NCBI RefSeq assembly: GCF_000283155.1
Contig: NW_004454166.1
Span: forward strand, 5,567,140-5,631,139
Direction of reading: 5' to 3'
Source: Ceratotherium simum simum
Lineage: Eukaryota > Chordata > Mammalia > Perissodactyla > Rhinocerotidae
Length of the DNA stretch: 64,000 bases
Position 1 is the stretch's first letter. Each line of letters begins with the position of its first letter. A program made the translations under genes and the position numbers. Positions 1 to 11,988 of the stretch are shown one piece after another. The notes beneath the pieces are model-generated. The model ran no database searches, was not told the origin of the DNA, and was given only the letters and a program-made list of their open reading frames with translations.

Positions 1-2739
1 AGAGGCAAGGGCAGAAACATGCAAGTCCCTAGGTTGCAAACCAGGAGGATCAGGCAAAGGTAGAGGAGATCCAGGCAGGATGGACAGTAACACATGTTTT
101 GTAGCAGAAACTGTGTCATGGCATGAAGGCAATCTACTGGGTTAGGGCTCCGTGCAGCACCAGGCAATTAGAATTCTGTTGACTATAGCTATGTACACAG
201 GGGCTCCCTAGCTGGTCATTTTGGCTCTAAGGCTGTTCATGGCTAGTATATATTATTTTCTTTTTCCTGGAATGATTATTAATTGGACTTGACTGTGTTG
301 GAGATCACTATTTTGCATTGTTTGTACCCAGCCTGCTTATCTACAGGGCAGCTGATATTTTTATGCAAACACCTAAGGGACTGTTAAACATATGGTTCTT
401 ACACCATGCTACCTATTTCTGTTTCAGCCTGGACAGCTGTAGACGGTGCAGCCTTGCTACATGGTGTAAGAAATGGCTGTAGGAAACAACACTCAACGAA
501 GTTATTCCATCATCCCATGTTTTATATTTGTTGAGGTATGTGTATTTTTTTACCTTTATGGACAAATTGAAATAATAGTACCAGTTTTTATGCTGACAAC
601 TTGGATTATTTTGTAAAATTATTTAATCTCATGATTGACAATTAAATTTTGATAGCATAAATATTGGTAAAGAATTAATAAATTATGCAAAGTATTTCTT
701 GAATAGGAAGCTGTAGAATAAGACAGTTTATAAACTTCATCTATGGGGTACAAAATAATAGTGTTTTATTATATTTTTTCTACTTTCAGTGATGGCTTCA
801 ATATATTGTTAATTATGAGTGCAGCATTTTAATTAAGTTGTTTTTTTAAAAATCAATATCATGTTTCAGGAATTCAGTAAGCAGGTGATTTACAGATGAT
901 GTTAGTTGATGGTCTTTTGCCTTGGAGCCCAAATAAAGAAAAACAATCTTAGAGTTGACAATCTCTACTGGGCATTTTTCTTTAGTGGGGTATTAAGAGC
1001 TTGTGTAATGTACAGTTTTTTTTGGTCATGAATTATTTTGTTGAGTTACTCCAAGGTTGTACCAGCAAACAGTTTCTCCAGCATCTTTTTGGTTAAAATT
1101 TTTTGCACCCCTTCCCCACTGTACCTCGCTCTCTATAATGTTTGCTATAGAGGAGACAAAGACATGGAGATTTTAGGAAATTTGGAATCATGTGATGCAA
1201 AATTATATGTATAAAAACTACTACAGGTTATCTCAAAGTGTTGATTTGCCATAGATATTAGTTTCTGCCTTCTCAAGAGGCAGAGTATCTAATGGATTGT
1301 TTTTTATCCTAAACGTCAGGTTTAAAACATGACAGCTCAGCTGAAAAGTACCTGAGTTTTCTTTCTGGGTAACTGCCTGGCTAGTTTCTACATCCCAAGG
1401 GTCAGCTATAGCGTGTTCTAGTGTCATGGAATCTTTTTGGCTGAGTGTGACAGGAGCATGGATATTGATCCATTTTATTACCCATGTGAAAACAGATACT
1501 TGGGTTAAACCACTACTTATATTAGCAAAAATGTACTTTTCGTATATATGTTGCTTAAACACATCCTATGAGTCAATGCAACAGATATTTTTATCTTCTA
1601 CCTCTTGAAATAATGTTAGCTGTCTCTATAGTCTACTGGATAATTTTGAGCATTCTGATTTTTGGCCCGACATATATGTGTTTGGCTGATCCTTGAGTTT
1701 CATATTATAGGCATCCCTTGGTAGTTTAGATGAACAAATATTACTTGATGATTTATTTTCTGGTGATATTTGTGAACCTGTTTGTATTGCAGAATCAGGT
1801 GGAAATAGGAGATTAGGTTGGAACAGAGGTGCTAATATAAGTCAAGATACACGTAGACTCCAGCTGAGATAAATCTCTGAAAGGGTAACAAAGAACTCAT
1901 CTCTCAACGTAAACACGTGTTCTTAATACTCTTCCTGTAACTCGCTATACAAGACCAAGGATAACTCCGTTCAGACAGTACTATACATTATGGATATTGT
2001 GGGTTCCAATTACTGTTGTTCATATTGAAATTGTAAAGAAGTAAAAGGAGTCCTTTCTCCTGTTGCTCATGTGGAAAGGCTAGAAGGCTATAGCACTGGT
2101 TTTCAATGTTAAAACTCTTTCTCTTTGTTATAAGAAAAATAAATTTTTAAAGTAAGCTGGGAGAAATTGGGGAATAAGTCATCTGTCATTATCTTTATCC
2201 TCCCGGTAGCAATTTTATGTCAAATTTTCTTAAAAATCAAACGGGAACCAAACCTCAAAGTAAGACGTTTAATTTATGGCTGGAAGCTACATGTCTGAAG
2301 ATTTTCACCCCTCTAATGTGTGGATGATGAGCTTGACTGGTGGAGAGGCAAGAAGAGACATCAATCAGTCTTTCTGTGGCTTAACTTGACACGAACGTAA
2401 ATTATAAGTGTAAAATTCTAGGAAAGGAAAGATAGTTTATTCTTTTTCTTGCTATATTGTCATTCTTACTTTCTTGGAAGTTTAAGATATATCAGTGACT
2501 TCCCGCAGAAACAGGTAGGAGAAAGGAAAAAAGAAAGTGAAATAGAATATAGTAGAAATTGAGACGGGAGGAGGTGAAGCTCAGAGTGCTCTCGTGATTC
2601 TCGTGAATTTCGTTCATCCAACACTTAGTGTTTACCTACATTCTTTCAGGCATGATAACAGGGATATCAGAAAACTTGGTCAAAAATAACTTGGTTAAAA
2701 TGTCAATTTGATCAATGAATATATTTTCACTGTTTTTTT
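1..2739. other. Single-copy AT-rich DNA, no gene seen
   Basis: No repeat family, RNA gene or convincing exon was recognised. Open frames are at most about 110 codons, occur on both strands without any coding signature and resemble no protein family I know. The best description is intergenic or intronic sequence. Confidence 0.6.
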
Positions 2740-3935
2740 TTAATTATGAAAGAATTCAAACAGAAAATAATATAACAGACGTCCCTGCACCCACCATCAA
2801 GACCAAATCTTAAAATTTTGCCATGTGAGCTTCAAATATTTTTTTCAAGGAAAATAAAATATTATAGATATATGACTAAAGTCCTACTGTCCTGGACCCA
2901 GAAGTAACTATATATGTTAAGTTAGAGGCTTCATTCCCCTGCATGATTCTCATGCATATTTTCATTCTTTTCCTACGTGTGTATAGATTCGTAAATAATA
3001 TGTTAGGGAGATTTTACATAAATGATACCATATTGAATTTCCTTTTGCAATTTGCCTTTTCATTCAAGGTTATGTTTCTGAGATTTATCCAGATTGGCAA
3101 GGCATTCTTTTTAACTGTTGCATTTTGTCCTATTGTGTGAATATATCTACTGAGGGACAGTTTGGTTGATTTTTTTTGTTTTCGTAATGTTTTTTTACTC
3201 TTTACAAATTTTTTGCAGAAAAGATTCGTATTTCTGTCTCCCTGTGCATGTGTGCAAGAGCTTCCCTTGGATTGATACCCAGCAGTGGAATTGATGAGAG
3301 ATAATTACATTTTCCGGTTATTTGTTGTTGCGTTATAGGAACAATTTTTATATCAGTTTCCTTGAAGAAACTTTGTTAAACTCTATTCTTAGTTTTATGA
3401 GCGTGTCTGTATATTTCTTAGACTTTTTTTTCAGACGGTTACCTCATCTGCAAGTGGTAGCAGAGTAGTTTCTTTTCCTGTTGTTATGACTTTAATTTGT
3501 GTTTCTAGTCTTATGGCTTTGGTTAAACCTCCCGTGTAATGTTGGATAGAGGCAGTGGTAGAAAACATCTTTGCCTTGTTGCTGACTTTAAAGGGAAGAC
3601 TTAGATGTTTAGCATTAAATTATAAGTAAGTGTGGACTTTCATTTCTTCTTTTTTTTCTGTTCTCTGCCGCCTAGATTAGATTACTTAATTTATTTTAAT
3701 CCCCCTTTGTGTTGTAAATTATAGGTTATATTTCTATTCTTTTAAAGCTTACTCTTAAATTTTAACCTCAGTTTTTGTTAAGTTTATATATTTAATCAAT
3801 AGCTCTGTGCTTCTCTTAAAGAATCAATGATATTCTTAGGTCACTTTGAGATCGTGGGTGTCTCTTGATTTTTATATTTTCCTTAAGTTTTTCACTAATT
3901 TTTTAGGTCAGGGCTTCTTTGAATTTATCCATATA
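2740..3935 (-). mobile_element. Decayed L1M LINE remnant, antisense, 3' half
   Basis: Read on the plus strand this matches the reverse complement of an old mammalian L1. It runs from the 3' part of ORF2 (a segment like ACCCAGCAGTGGAATTGATG near 3280, antisense to the L1 stretch meaning 'ccagcaattccactcctagg') to the mid-ORF2 stretch near 3520-3610 (CCTCCCGTGTAATGTTGGAT, then CTTTGCCTTGTTGCTGACTT). Many stops and indels make it inactive. It continues after the MER2 insertion that starts at 3936. The exact subfamily cannot be named by eye. Confidence 0.65.
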
Positions 3936-4143
3936 CAGTCATGTGCCACATAATGACGTTTTAGTCAATGATGGACCACGTATATGACAGTGGTCCCATA
4001 AGATTAGTACCATGTAGCCTCAGTGTATAGGAGGCTATACCACCTATGTTTGTGTAAGTACACACTATGCTGTTTGCACAAGGACAAAGTTGCCTAACGA
4101 TGCATTTCTCAGAATATCCCCATCGTTAAGTGAGACACGACTG
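3936..4143 (-). mobile_element. MER2-type Tigger DNA transposon, internally deleted
   Basis: The termini are CAGTCATGTGCCACATAATG at the left and a matching inverted end finishing in GACACGACTG at the right. Both sides have a TA dinucleotide (3934-3935 and 4144-4145), the target site of Tc1/mariner elements. Internal motifs match MER2 (AGTGGTCCCATAAGATTA, GTTTGTGTAAGTACAC, CTAACGATGCATTTCTCAGA). At 208 bp it is shorter than the full MER2 of about 345 bp, so it has an internal deletion. It is a non-autonomous relic with no coding capacity. Strand follows my recollection of the consensus orientation. Confidence 0.85.
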
Positions 4144-5060
4144 TATTCATCAGTTTCTTTGCTCACTATTGTTCCTTTTATTCCTCTCCTTCCTTTAGGG
4201 TTTAATTTCCTCATGAAATTTATCTTTTAGTAGTTCTTTCAGCAAGGGTCTAGTGAATTGCAAACATTCTTAATATTTTTCTGAAGTTGTCTTTATAATA
4301 CAATTAACCTGGAATGGTGATCTAGCTTGGCACTAAATTCTAGATTGAATAGTTTATTTCCACCTTCAGAATTTTCCCAGTGTTATTCCTTTCCCCTCCC
4401 TACCCCACTGGCCTTTATTGTCACTTTGAAAATTCTTCTTTCTTGTTACTGTTCTTAGTAGGTAATCTACTTTTTCTCTCCGGTTGGTTTTAAACTTTCC
4501 TCTCATTCTTTGGTGTCCTTCAGTTTCAGTATAGTGTGTCTCAGTGTGAATTTATAATGGCTAGGACTTGTGCATCTTGAATATAAAGTTATGTTTGCAC
4601 CAATTCTGTACAACTCTCAGCCATCACCTCTTCAAATACTCTCTCTATTTGATTCTCTCTCTTCTCTTTTTCTGCAACATCTATTTCATATGTTAGATCT
4701 TCTCATTCTTTCTATATTCAGTGTCTCTTAACCCATCTGTTTTTTGAATTTCTAGAAGTTCTATGTGCAGTTTTAAAAATCTGCCTGTTTTTATAGTGTT
4801 CCTATGCTCATGGTTTTTCTTTTATATTCTCTCAGATTATTCTGTTATCTGCAATTATTGGTATTCTAATCCTCCTGTATGTTGTATCTGCTGTCTCTAG
4901 CTCATGGTGGATTGTTTCCTTATTTATTTTTATAATTTGTTTTTAGCTCATTTTTAGCAGAGCTTGCTTCTTCTGTAGGATTCTTGTGGGTCTTAGGTTT
5001 TAACAGTATCTCTTTGAAGGGATTTTGCATTTGGGCTAAGGCTTCTAGGTTCAGAGCCCA
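4144..5060 (-). mobile_element. Decayed L1M LINE remnant, antisense, 5' half
   Basis: This continues the antisense L1 from before the MER2 insertion. The plus strand shows the familiar antisense L1M 5'-region wording: CATCACCTCTTCAAATACTC near 4625, TTTGAATTTCTAGAAGTTCT near 4744 and, further on, ATTATTCTGTTATCTGCAAT. The order (ORF2 3' end, ORF2 middle, 5' region) is what one antisense copy should give, though large internal segments are missing. It has no open reading frame. Confidence 0.55.
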
Positions 5061-7310
5061 ATATGTTCAGAACCCGAACTTGTACAGTCTCAAAGTATAG
5101 TCAAAGTTCACCTTCCTTGTAGTCTTCCTATGCCAGCAGGTGGATTTATACAGAACACTCTTTCTCTGAAGTAAAAAGGAATTCTGGCTTTTACACAGGA
5201 GTCTCAGTCCCAAGTCAAGTCCTCGTGTTACTAACATTGGCATGTAGCCCTTCTTTACTCCCATCTAGGTCCACTGTATCATCAGTTTATGCAGTTACCA
5301 CTCTAATTTTCAGTACCCTTTTTGATTCAACTCCCCTGAACTAAAAAAAAAAAAAAGGCTAACCAACCATTGTTTTTAAATGTTTGCAGTAGAATGTTTT
5401 TATGCCATCTTTGTTCCATGAATGCATTCATTCACTCAATACATACTTAATCAGTATCTATTTTGTCCCCTCAAGGCGTTATGTGTGTTACCCTCTTGCA
5501 CACTTAACATATTAACCAGACTTCTGTAACTTGGATCTCACCAAGGTTTTTGTAGAGCCAGAATTGTTGGGCCGTGATTGACATGTGTGTGGGGCATGGA
5601 AGGTGGGAATGAAAGGCACATAGTGCCCACAGTGGAGCACTGATATGCGTTTTCTTGGTGATTTTAACTACATGTGCACAGAATTTTGACTGGGGGATGT
5701 TTTATTTGTAGAAGTTGCTGAAAAGACTAGATGCCAACCAGCCTCTAAAATTCAAATGTGCAGAGGGCCGAAACAGTGGTAGAGAAGCTGTCTGACAAAG
5801 CAGCATGCAGCACAAAAGGTCTCACGGTGGTAACAAGTCAGGAAAACATTGCTCCGGGTAATCCTTGAATGTTACAAACCAGAATGAGAAGTTAAGATGT
5901 CACTGGGAGAGAGCAAAATTTGTAGATTAAGAGAGTGCATATAGAAGGTGATGGGCTGAAAGGGAGGAGATTAACAGTGGGAGGACAAAAGAAAGGATTG
6001 AGAAGTATATGTAATGGGCAATGCGGATGGTTCTAGAAACCAAGCCCTTGAATGTTAGACATTGAGAAAACGTCTCTTTTATACATCTTCCAGGGTCAGC
6101 TCATCCTTAAATGTACCTTTCCATGCGGCCAGAGCCTCTTAAACGGAAAGCCCCTGATGAGAATAATGGTTTTAAGAGCCAGAATATAAACTTTCCTATC
6201 CCTAATGAGAAGGAAATCCAGAACCACTAAAGTTCCAAGATGGTCCACAATAATGCTTCTGACCAACAGCTTTCGTCTGGTTACTGAGCTGGTTCTATTA
6301 GAGCAAGTGAAAAATAGCAAATGCTGAAGTGGACAGAAGCTGGAGAGTCAGAGGGAGTAGGAAATTAACTTTTAAATGAACACAAGGGCATCTACTTTCT
6401 CACTTCTGCTCCTTGAACTCAACAATATTAATTTTTGGTGAGGATAAAGGTACTTACAACAAAATAGTTAAAAAATTAAAATAGTGATCAAAATAATCGA
6501 ATGTTCTATGTGTTTTTCATGCTTAATCCTCCTTTCTCTCTTTCCTTCCTTCCCTCCCTCCCTCTCCTTTATCCTCACAATATATTTCCGATTCCCTCTC
6601 CCTCTCTCTGTGCTCTCATCCTTTCTGCTTTTCTCTCTCTGTCATTTCAGCAAGACCTCTCATGTTTGAGGATCTACAAAAGGAGGATTTCTCTGAGGAA
6701 GAACACACTCAAATTCATGATTGAAAAAATCATTCTTTTCCCTAAAAATAAGAATGTGAGCTGTCAGAGATCTCTCATGCCCCCTCAATCAACACCAGTG
6801 TAATTTTCCAAAATGCTTAGGACTGAAATACCCCTTTTGACAAATCTTCCCAGATACCAGTCGATTCCTCTCAAGACAATTTCACTGCATTCTCTGTAAA
6901 ATCATGAATAAATCAAACAGTCAAGTCTCTTTCAAATATATTTGTGCTAACAGCAAAGCTGTAAATGGAATTTAGCTTCTTTGGCAGACAGTATTAAGTA
7001 CTAGAAGTTTGCACATAATGAATGTAATTGTGGGTTGATGTGTATGGATGCGACAGTTTTATCATTTTGATGGTTGCTTGTACTTGCAATTTTTATTGCC
7101 TGTTTTTGACAACTCATTTTTTTCAGCTTGAACCTACAGGTGATTGTTAGAAAGCCCAGCCTGAAGATAAATAATCTCATGAGGTTCTGCAAGAACTTGA
7201 TGATTCCAAGTGTCTTTCTGGGGCCAGAAGTTAAAGAATTCCACATCATCATTTGCGGACAATAAGCGCCACTTCAATGCTTCTTTCATTTTATGTGTCT
7301 CAAATTTTAA
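5061..7310. other. Mostly single-copy DNA with a short L2-like end
   Basis: No gene was recognised. A short stretch near 5418-5480 (ATGAATGCATTCATTCACTC onward) resembles the antisense 3' end of an L2 LINE. The rest shows no recognised family apart from the CT-rich tract listed separately. Confidence 0.5.
6525..6650. repeat. CT-rich low-complexity tract
   Basis: About 125 bp are almost pure pyrimidine on the plus strand, built of TTCC, CCCT and CTCT runs and ending in GTCATTTCAG at 6650. The open frames through it are serine/proline/leucine-rich by composition only. The tract makes a strong polypyrimidine plus AG acceptor-like sequence (see findings). Confidence 0.8.
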
Positions 7311-7321
7311 AAGAAGAGTGA

Positions 7322-7529
7322 GGGGCCGGCCCAGTGGTGTAGTGGTTAAGTGGTTAAGTGCGCGCGCTCCGCTTCAGTGGCCCGGGGTTCGCAGGTTCGG
7401 ATCCTAGGTGTGGACCTATACACCACTCATCAAGCCATGCTGTGGCGGCGTCCCACATACAAAATAGAGGAAGATGGGCACAGATGTTAGCTCAGGGACA
7501 ATCTTCCTCACCACAAAAACAAAAAAAAA
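7322..7529 (+). mobile_element. ERE SINE (tRNA-derived)
   Basis: It starts GGGGCCGGCCCAGTGGTGTA, contains the A-box-like AGTGGTTAAG and B-box-like GGTTCGGATCC, then CATGCTGTGGCGGCGTCCC and GTTAGCTCAGGGACAATCTT, and ends in an A-rich tail. Short flanking duplications ending AGTGAG lie at each side. An 8-bp unit (TGGTTAAG) is tandemly duplicated at 7343-7358, altering the A-box region. It is non-coding. Confidence 0.93.
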
Positions 7530-7754
7530 GTGAGACTTGGCTTTGCTTTCTGCTCTTTGCTTCCAAGTGCTAAGATTTAGCAGCTCTACCTGCCTTGCTT
7601 CTGAGACTTAGATTGCAGCTATCTCAGATTTTTAAGTCACTTTGAGAACTTTTTCTCCTTTATTTTTTTTAAACTCTGCTGGTTCTTGCCAAGGAGAAAG
7701 TATTAAAACTTATCCTCATATATGGGGAGTAGAACAAGAAAATAACTTGATGAC

Positions 7755-7945
7755 AAAAGCACTGGGTTTGAGTCCTGGCTCTGCCGTTGACTGCTGGTAT
7801 AAACTTGGGCAATTTCTTTGGACCTCAGTTGCTTCATCTGTGAAATGGAAATAAAAACTTTCCTCATGGGCACTTTTGAGAAATAAATGAGGTAATGCTC
7901 CTGAAAGTGCTTGCCAAGTAATAAGGGGTTAATAAATGTTAACAT
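7755..7945 (+). mobile_element. MIR SINE
   Basis: The sense MIR order is clear: ACTGGGTTTGAGTCCTGGCT, a CTTGGGCAATTTCTTTGGAC core, CAGTTGCTTCATCTGTGAAA, and a 3' end of AGGGGTTAATAAATGTTAAC. It is an ancient mammal-wide SINE, diverged but nearly full length. Confidence 0.85.
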
Positions 7946-8378
7946 AAAAATAATTAAAAATAACAGCTCCTACCCAATATAAAACAGATAACAAAAACAA
8001 CAAAGATGAAAAATAAAACCAACAAAACACAAACACTGCCCCCCCTACACACACACACCCCCCAAAACCCTTATAGAGAGGGAAGCTGGCAGTTTAATTC
8101 CCAGATATGCAACATTGCTGGGCTTAGAGGGGCAATGTGTTTAAAATACGTATTGAGGTGTTATTGGATAAGACTTCAAACAAAGCCATGAAAAATTTGT
8201 GGGTTTTTTAAATTGCAATGACAAATGCAAATTATAAAGCATTTCCCCATGCGTTTTCTTACTTAATCATCATTTTGACCAGTGGTTGCAATATTGGAAC
8301 AAAAGGACAATGCCAATATTAGGTATCTATTTTTCATAGTATCAAAATACCGGTGTTTCTTTTAAAAGTGAGATTGCC

Positions 8379-8494
8379 TGGGGGTAGGGGGTGGGCACAG
8401 GGGTCAAGGGAGACATGTATATGGTGATGGACAAACAAACATGTACAACCAAAAATTTCACAATGTTATAAACTATTAAAACATCAATTAAAAA
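8379..8494 (+). mobile_element. Extremely 5'-truncated L1 insertion
   Basis: A block of about 116 bp ending CACAATGTTATAAACTATTA plus an A-rich tail looks like a LINE-1 3' end. It is flanked by direct repeats AAAAGTGAGATTGCC (8364-8378) and AAAATGAGATTGCC (8495-8508), a typical target-site duplication. Upstream it has a G-rich stretch (GGGGGTAGGGGGTGGG) like that found in L1 3' UTRs. No coding sequence is left. Confidence 0.7.
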
Positions 8495-8508
8495 AAAATG
8501 AGATTGCC

Positions 8509-9227
8509 ATCATGCTTTATCCTTGTCTTCAGATGGTCTTCCAGTTGCGTGAGGGCTCTTCTGTTCTTCAGCACTGAGTCTCTCCAAGTTGGATGTTTGG
8601 GATCAAGTTCCCAGTTAAATTATCATGAAGGGAAGAGAAGTTAGGACTAAGAAAATGAGTCTGCCCCTGGAGGACAAAAGATCAAGAGAGGAGGAAATAC
8701 AGCTCCCGGGGAAATCAGGTGGTTGGATTCCAAGGGAAAAACTGGGAGTTGGGCCTGGGAACCTCCAGGTCCCCTTTCTGTAATCCCCCTACCACACCCT
8801 CCTCCTGTTTTCCTTAATGGCCTACCCTCCTCCCCCCAGCCGCCCTTTCAAAGACCAATCTGATTCTGGGGGAAAATACAAATCCTAGTAAGTATAAGAA
8901 AAGATATACAACTTCACTAGTATTCTAAAAATGGTAATGATAGTAACTATAAAATACCCTGGAAAGATTTTGAACAGGGCGGGGATGAGGTCAGAATGAG
9001 AGCACCCTTGCTCTTGTCAACATTTTAATGAAATACATAGCTCTCTGCACACATCTCAAGATGTAAGTTATTCAGATTTCAGATTTTTTAAATCCCCAAA
9101 TAGTGGTATTTTACCATTAAATGTACCGTGTTTTATATTTGCATTTGATATTTTACTATAAAACTGGAGTACTGAAAAACATCAGTAGGATAGTATTGAC
9201 CTATTGATCAATAGGAATTTGTCTTCA
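8509..9227. other. Single-copy DNA, no feature seen
   Basis: No recognised repeat or exon. A C-rich stretch lies near 8780-8850. A perfect 16-bp palindrome sits at 9200-9215. Confidence 0.5.
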
Positions 9228-9325
9228 CTTTTTAAATTTCAAATGAAGAAACTGAGGTACAGAGAAGCTAACTGACTTGCTCAAGGCCACACAGCCAATA
9301 AGTGTTAAGGTTTGGATTTTAATTT
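9228..9325 (-). mobile_element. MIR SINE fragment, antisense
   Basis: The antisense MIR core is clear: AAATGAAGAAACTGAGGTAC, AGAGAAGCTAACTGACTTGC, then AAGGCCACACAGCCAATAAG. Only the central part remains. Confidence 0.82.
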
Positions 9326-9769
9326 AACATAAATTCAAATCTTTTCCTTCCACTGCATATATGTGGGCATAATGATTGGTCTTATAGTCACATTCAAAAA
9401 GTGAACTTTCTCTGGTAGAGAACAGACATAGGGTAAGGAAGTCCTTTCTGATATGTTCAGAGGCCAGAATTCAAACATACAGAAATGTTGAAATGTGAAT
9501 TTCCCTTTCTACAATCTGCCATCTTTTAAGAGCTTGAAGAGTATTATTATGTTTTAATCCAGGTAAATCTCAACTATGTGGAACTCTTTGAGAAGAGGGT
9601 ATTTTGTTTATTGGAAATTTAGCTTAGCTGATTATAATCAGAAAACTCTTTTGACCTCAATAATTGTTCAATAACTTTCACTTAAAAATGTATTTTGAAT
9701 AATCTCAAGCATAGTCTACATAATAGAAAATGATATAAAAATCATTCAAGTACTTACAACCTAGCTATA

Positions 9770-10080
9770 TAAAATCCTAAAATTTTGACATTATTAGGTT
9801 CAGACTTAAAATAAGTAATAGTAAAACAACTGATAAACTTGAAGCTCCCATGTACTCTTCCTTATAGGATCCCATTTTCCTCTTTGCCTCTCCAGAGGTA
9901 ACCACTAAGCTTAATTTGGTGCACACAGTCTTTTAATATTTGAAATTTTCTAATATGTGTTGATTTTGTGCCTTAGTTAAGTTCAAAATGCTGAAAGCAA
10001 TTAAATTCCTTTTTTTAATGTATCTGAACATGGGTTGTGTCCATGCCACTGTAGCTATACATATATAGGAGATTGAAACA
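9770..10080 (-). mobile_element. Possible old L1/HAL1 3'-region fragment, antisense
   Basis: The stretch CCTCTCCAGAGGTAACCACT near 9890 matches the antisense L1M/HAL1 3'-region wording (...CCAGAGGTAACCACTATCCTG...). Flanking similarity is weak. The 440 bp before it (9331-9769) shows no recognised feature. Confidence 0.4.
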
Positions 10081-10159
10081 AACACACATATTTACCAAGG
10101 CTGTATCTGGTAAGTTGACATTTTTAAACAATTCCAGCTAAAACTGACTCTAACAGTCA

Positions 10160-10545
10160 GTACAGGATAGGTTTTGCCACGATAACAAACAGTGTCTAGA
10201 GCTCGGTGGCTTAATACAACATAAGCTGATTTCTTACACTGCAAGTCCTGTGTAGGTTGGTGGGAAGGCTCTGCCCATCACAGTCATTCAGGGACCCATC
10301 CTGTTGGAGGTTCCATCTCAACACGTTTCTGTGATCACTTTGGTAAAGAAGAGCAAACATGGAAATTCACAGTACAGACTTTTAAAGGTTCATATGTAAT
10401 TGACATAGGTCACTTCCATTCACATTTCCTTAGCCAAAGCAACAAAAATGTGGCCGAGCCCAACTTCAAAGGGGGTGATAGGGAAGTATATCCTACAAAA
10501 GCATCTAGGGGAGAAAGACTTTATAGCCTAAATGACTATCACAGT
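10160..10545 (-). mobile_element. Old LTR/MaLR-like interspersed repeat, antisense
   Basis: The stretch ACAGGATAGGTTTTGCCACG, then CTCGGTGGCTTAATACAACA and TGATTTCTTACACTGCAAGT, matches a widely dispersed mammalian repeat (the form 'ctgctgtaacaaac...agtggcttaaaacaacaa'). I place it with LTR/MaLR-type repeats only tentatively. It is decayed and non-coding. Confidence 0.45.
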
Positions 10546-11524
10546 GCCCTCATGATTTATCTCTTCCCACTAAAAATTGTCTCAAATCATCCAGATGATA
10601 AAAGGTTTTACTTAGCCATGTTCTAATTAATAGTGACATTGCACGTGTTTGCTGAGTGTTTTATTTGTTAAATTATATATGTAGTGAATGGCCCTGATAG
10701 GAAGAGCTCCCTGTCACTGGAGGGTTCAGGTAGCGACCAGTTTGCCGAGTGGTAGGAGGCTAAAGAGGAGACTCGAGAACTACATGACTGACTAGACTAG
10801 GGGAGATTAACATTCCCCTAAGACCCTAAGTCCCTGTCCTAGTGAGACCATGTGAAGAGGACAATCCTAGTGAGAACCATCCACACCCAGGTGACATTTC
10901 CCAGATTCTGCCCTAGAATGCTTTCCTCAATCCACCATCTGTTTTGTGTCATTTTCCAGACCACCTTGTTCCCATGCTGTATGCGTATGGTAACATGCTC
11001 CCTATCAGTTGCCCCAAGAATTAATATTATACTGCTGTAAACCAAGCATTCTTCATAATGTTGAATGGATGCACCAGTACGCTGATCCTCAATAGAATTT
11101 TACATTATTCCTCTACGGGGCATGAGCCCAGAAAACTGTACCAAAATAATGACAGACTCTGGACTGAACATGTTATATTTTTAAAGAATTATAAAAGCAT
11201 CTTGTCCTGCCTCAGTCTATTATTTTGCGCAGGCTGCAGGTGAATCCATTCTTTGCTTTGTGATGCATTTTTCTTTCATAAAATTTGTCCTTTAAATGTA
11301 ATATGAACTAGTCTAAGTTGTTGTTGACATGTGGCTGGCCAAGCTCTTTGTATTCCTCTTGAATCTTAATTCCAAGATTACCTTAAGCCTCATTTCTAAG
11401 CTAAGGCAATGTTATGATCATTTATTCTAAAAAGAAACACTCGCATTTTAATCTATCACAGCATATAAAAATATAATTTATAAGAATGCACACTTATAAG
11501 AGGAGGAAGTATAAAAAAGCAATC
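10546..11524. other. Mostly single-copy DNA
   Basis: No gene was recognised. CTCCCTGTCACTGGAGGGTT near 10708 resembles the conserved 3' tail of CR1/L3-type LINEs (ccctgtcactggaggtattcaag), so a short old LINE end may be present. Two open frames of about 60-70 codons on opposite strands at 10839-11045 have no supporting features. Confidence 0.4.
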
Positions 11525-11733
11525 TGTAGGGAAAGCAGCTTGGCACTGTGTACCAAAATCTTCAAGACTTTGAATTCCGCTTTTACCCCACAAGTACACA
11601 GTTAATCTATCCTACAGAAATAATCATGAACGTGACAGATTTTGCTGCAAAGTGATGTATTGTAAAATTGTTAATAATGATGAAAAAGAAAAGTCCCTAA
11701 TATTAATTACAGGAGATTAAAAAATTCTTGTCC
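11525..11733 (+). mobile_element. L1M/HAL1 LINE remnant, upstream part, split by ERE
   Basis: The sense ORF2 3'-end pattern is visible though diverged: GAAAGCAGCTTGGCACTGTG (compare 'aacagtttggcagttcc'), then CCTACAGAAATAATCATGAA and TTGTTAATAATGATGAAAAA (compare 'cataatagtgaaaaattgg'). The same element resumes at 11989 beyond the ERE. Confidence 0.6.
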
Positions 11734-11734
11734 C

Positions 11735-11988
11735 AGGCTAGCCTGGTGGCATAGTGGTTAAGTTCACGCGCTCCACTTTGGCAGCCTGGGGTTCGTGGGT
11801 TCGGATCCTGGGCATGGACTTGCACACCGCTCATCAAGCCATGCTGTGGCGGCATCCCACATACAAAAAATAGAGGAAGATTGGCACAGATGTTAGCCCA
11901 GGGACAATCTTCCTCAAGCAAAAAGAGGAAGATTGGCAGTGCATGTCAGCTCAGGGCCAATCGTCCTCACCAAAAAAAAAAAAAAAAA
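11735..11988 (+). mobile_element. ERE SINE inserted in an L1 remnant
   Basis: The head is AGGCTAGCCTGGTGGCATAG, with AGTGGTTAAGTTCACGCGCT, GGTTCGGATCC, CATGCTGTGGCGGCATCCC, two copies of the GAGGAAGATTGGCA monomer-like tail and a poly(A) run. Target-site duplications are AAAAATTCTTGTCC at about 11720-11733 and AAAAATTCTTATCC at about 11984-11997. Confidence 0.94.

Noticed and set aside
7322..7529. tRNA gene suggested by A-box and B-box motifs
   Set aside because: The motifs are the tRNA-derived head of an ERE SINE, repeated ten times in the window; no cloverleaf-competent tRNA is present.
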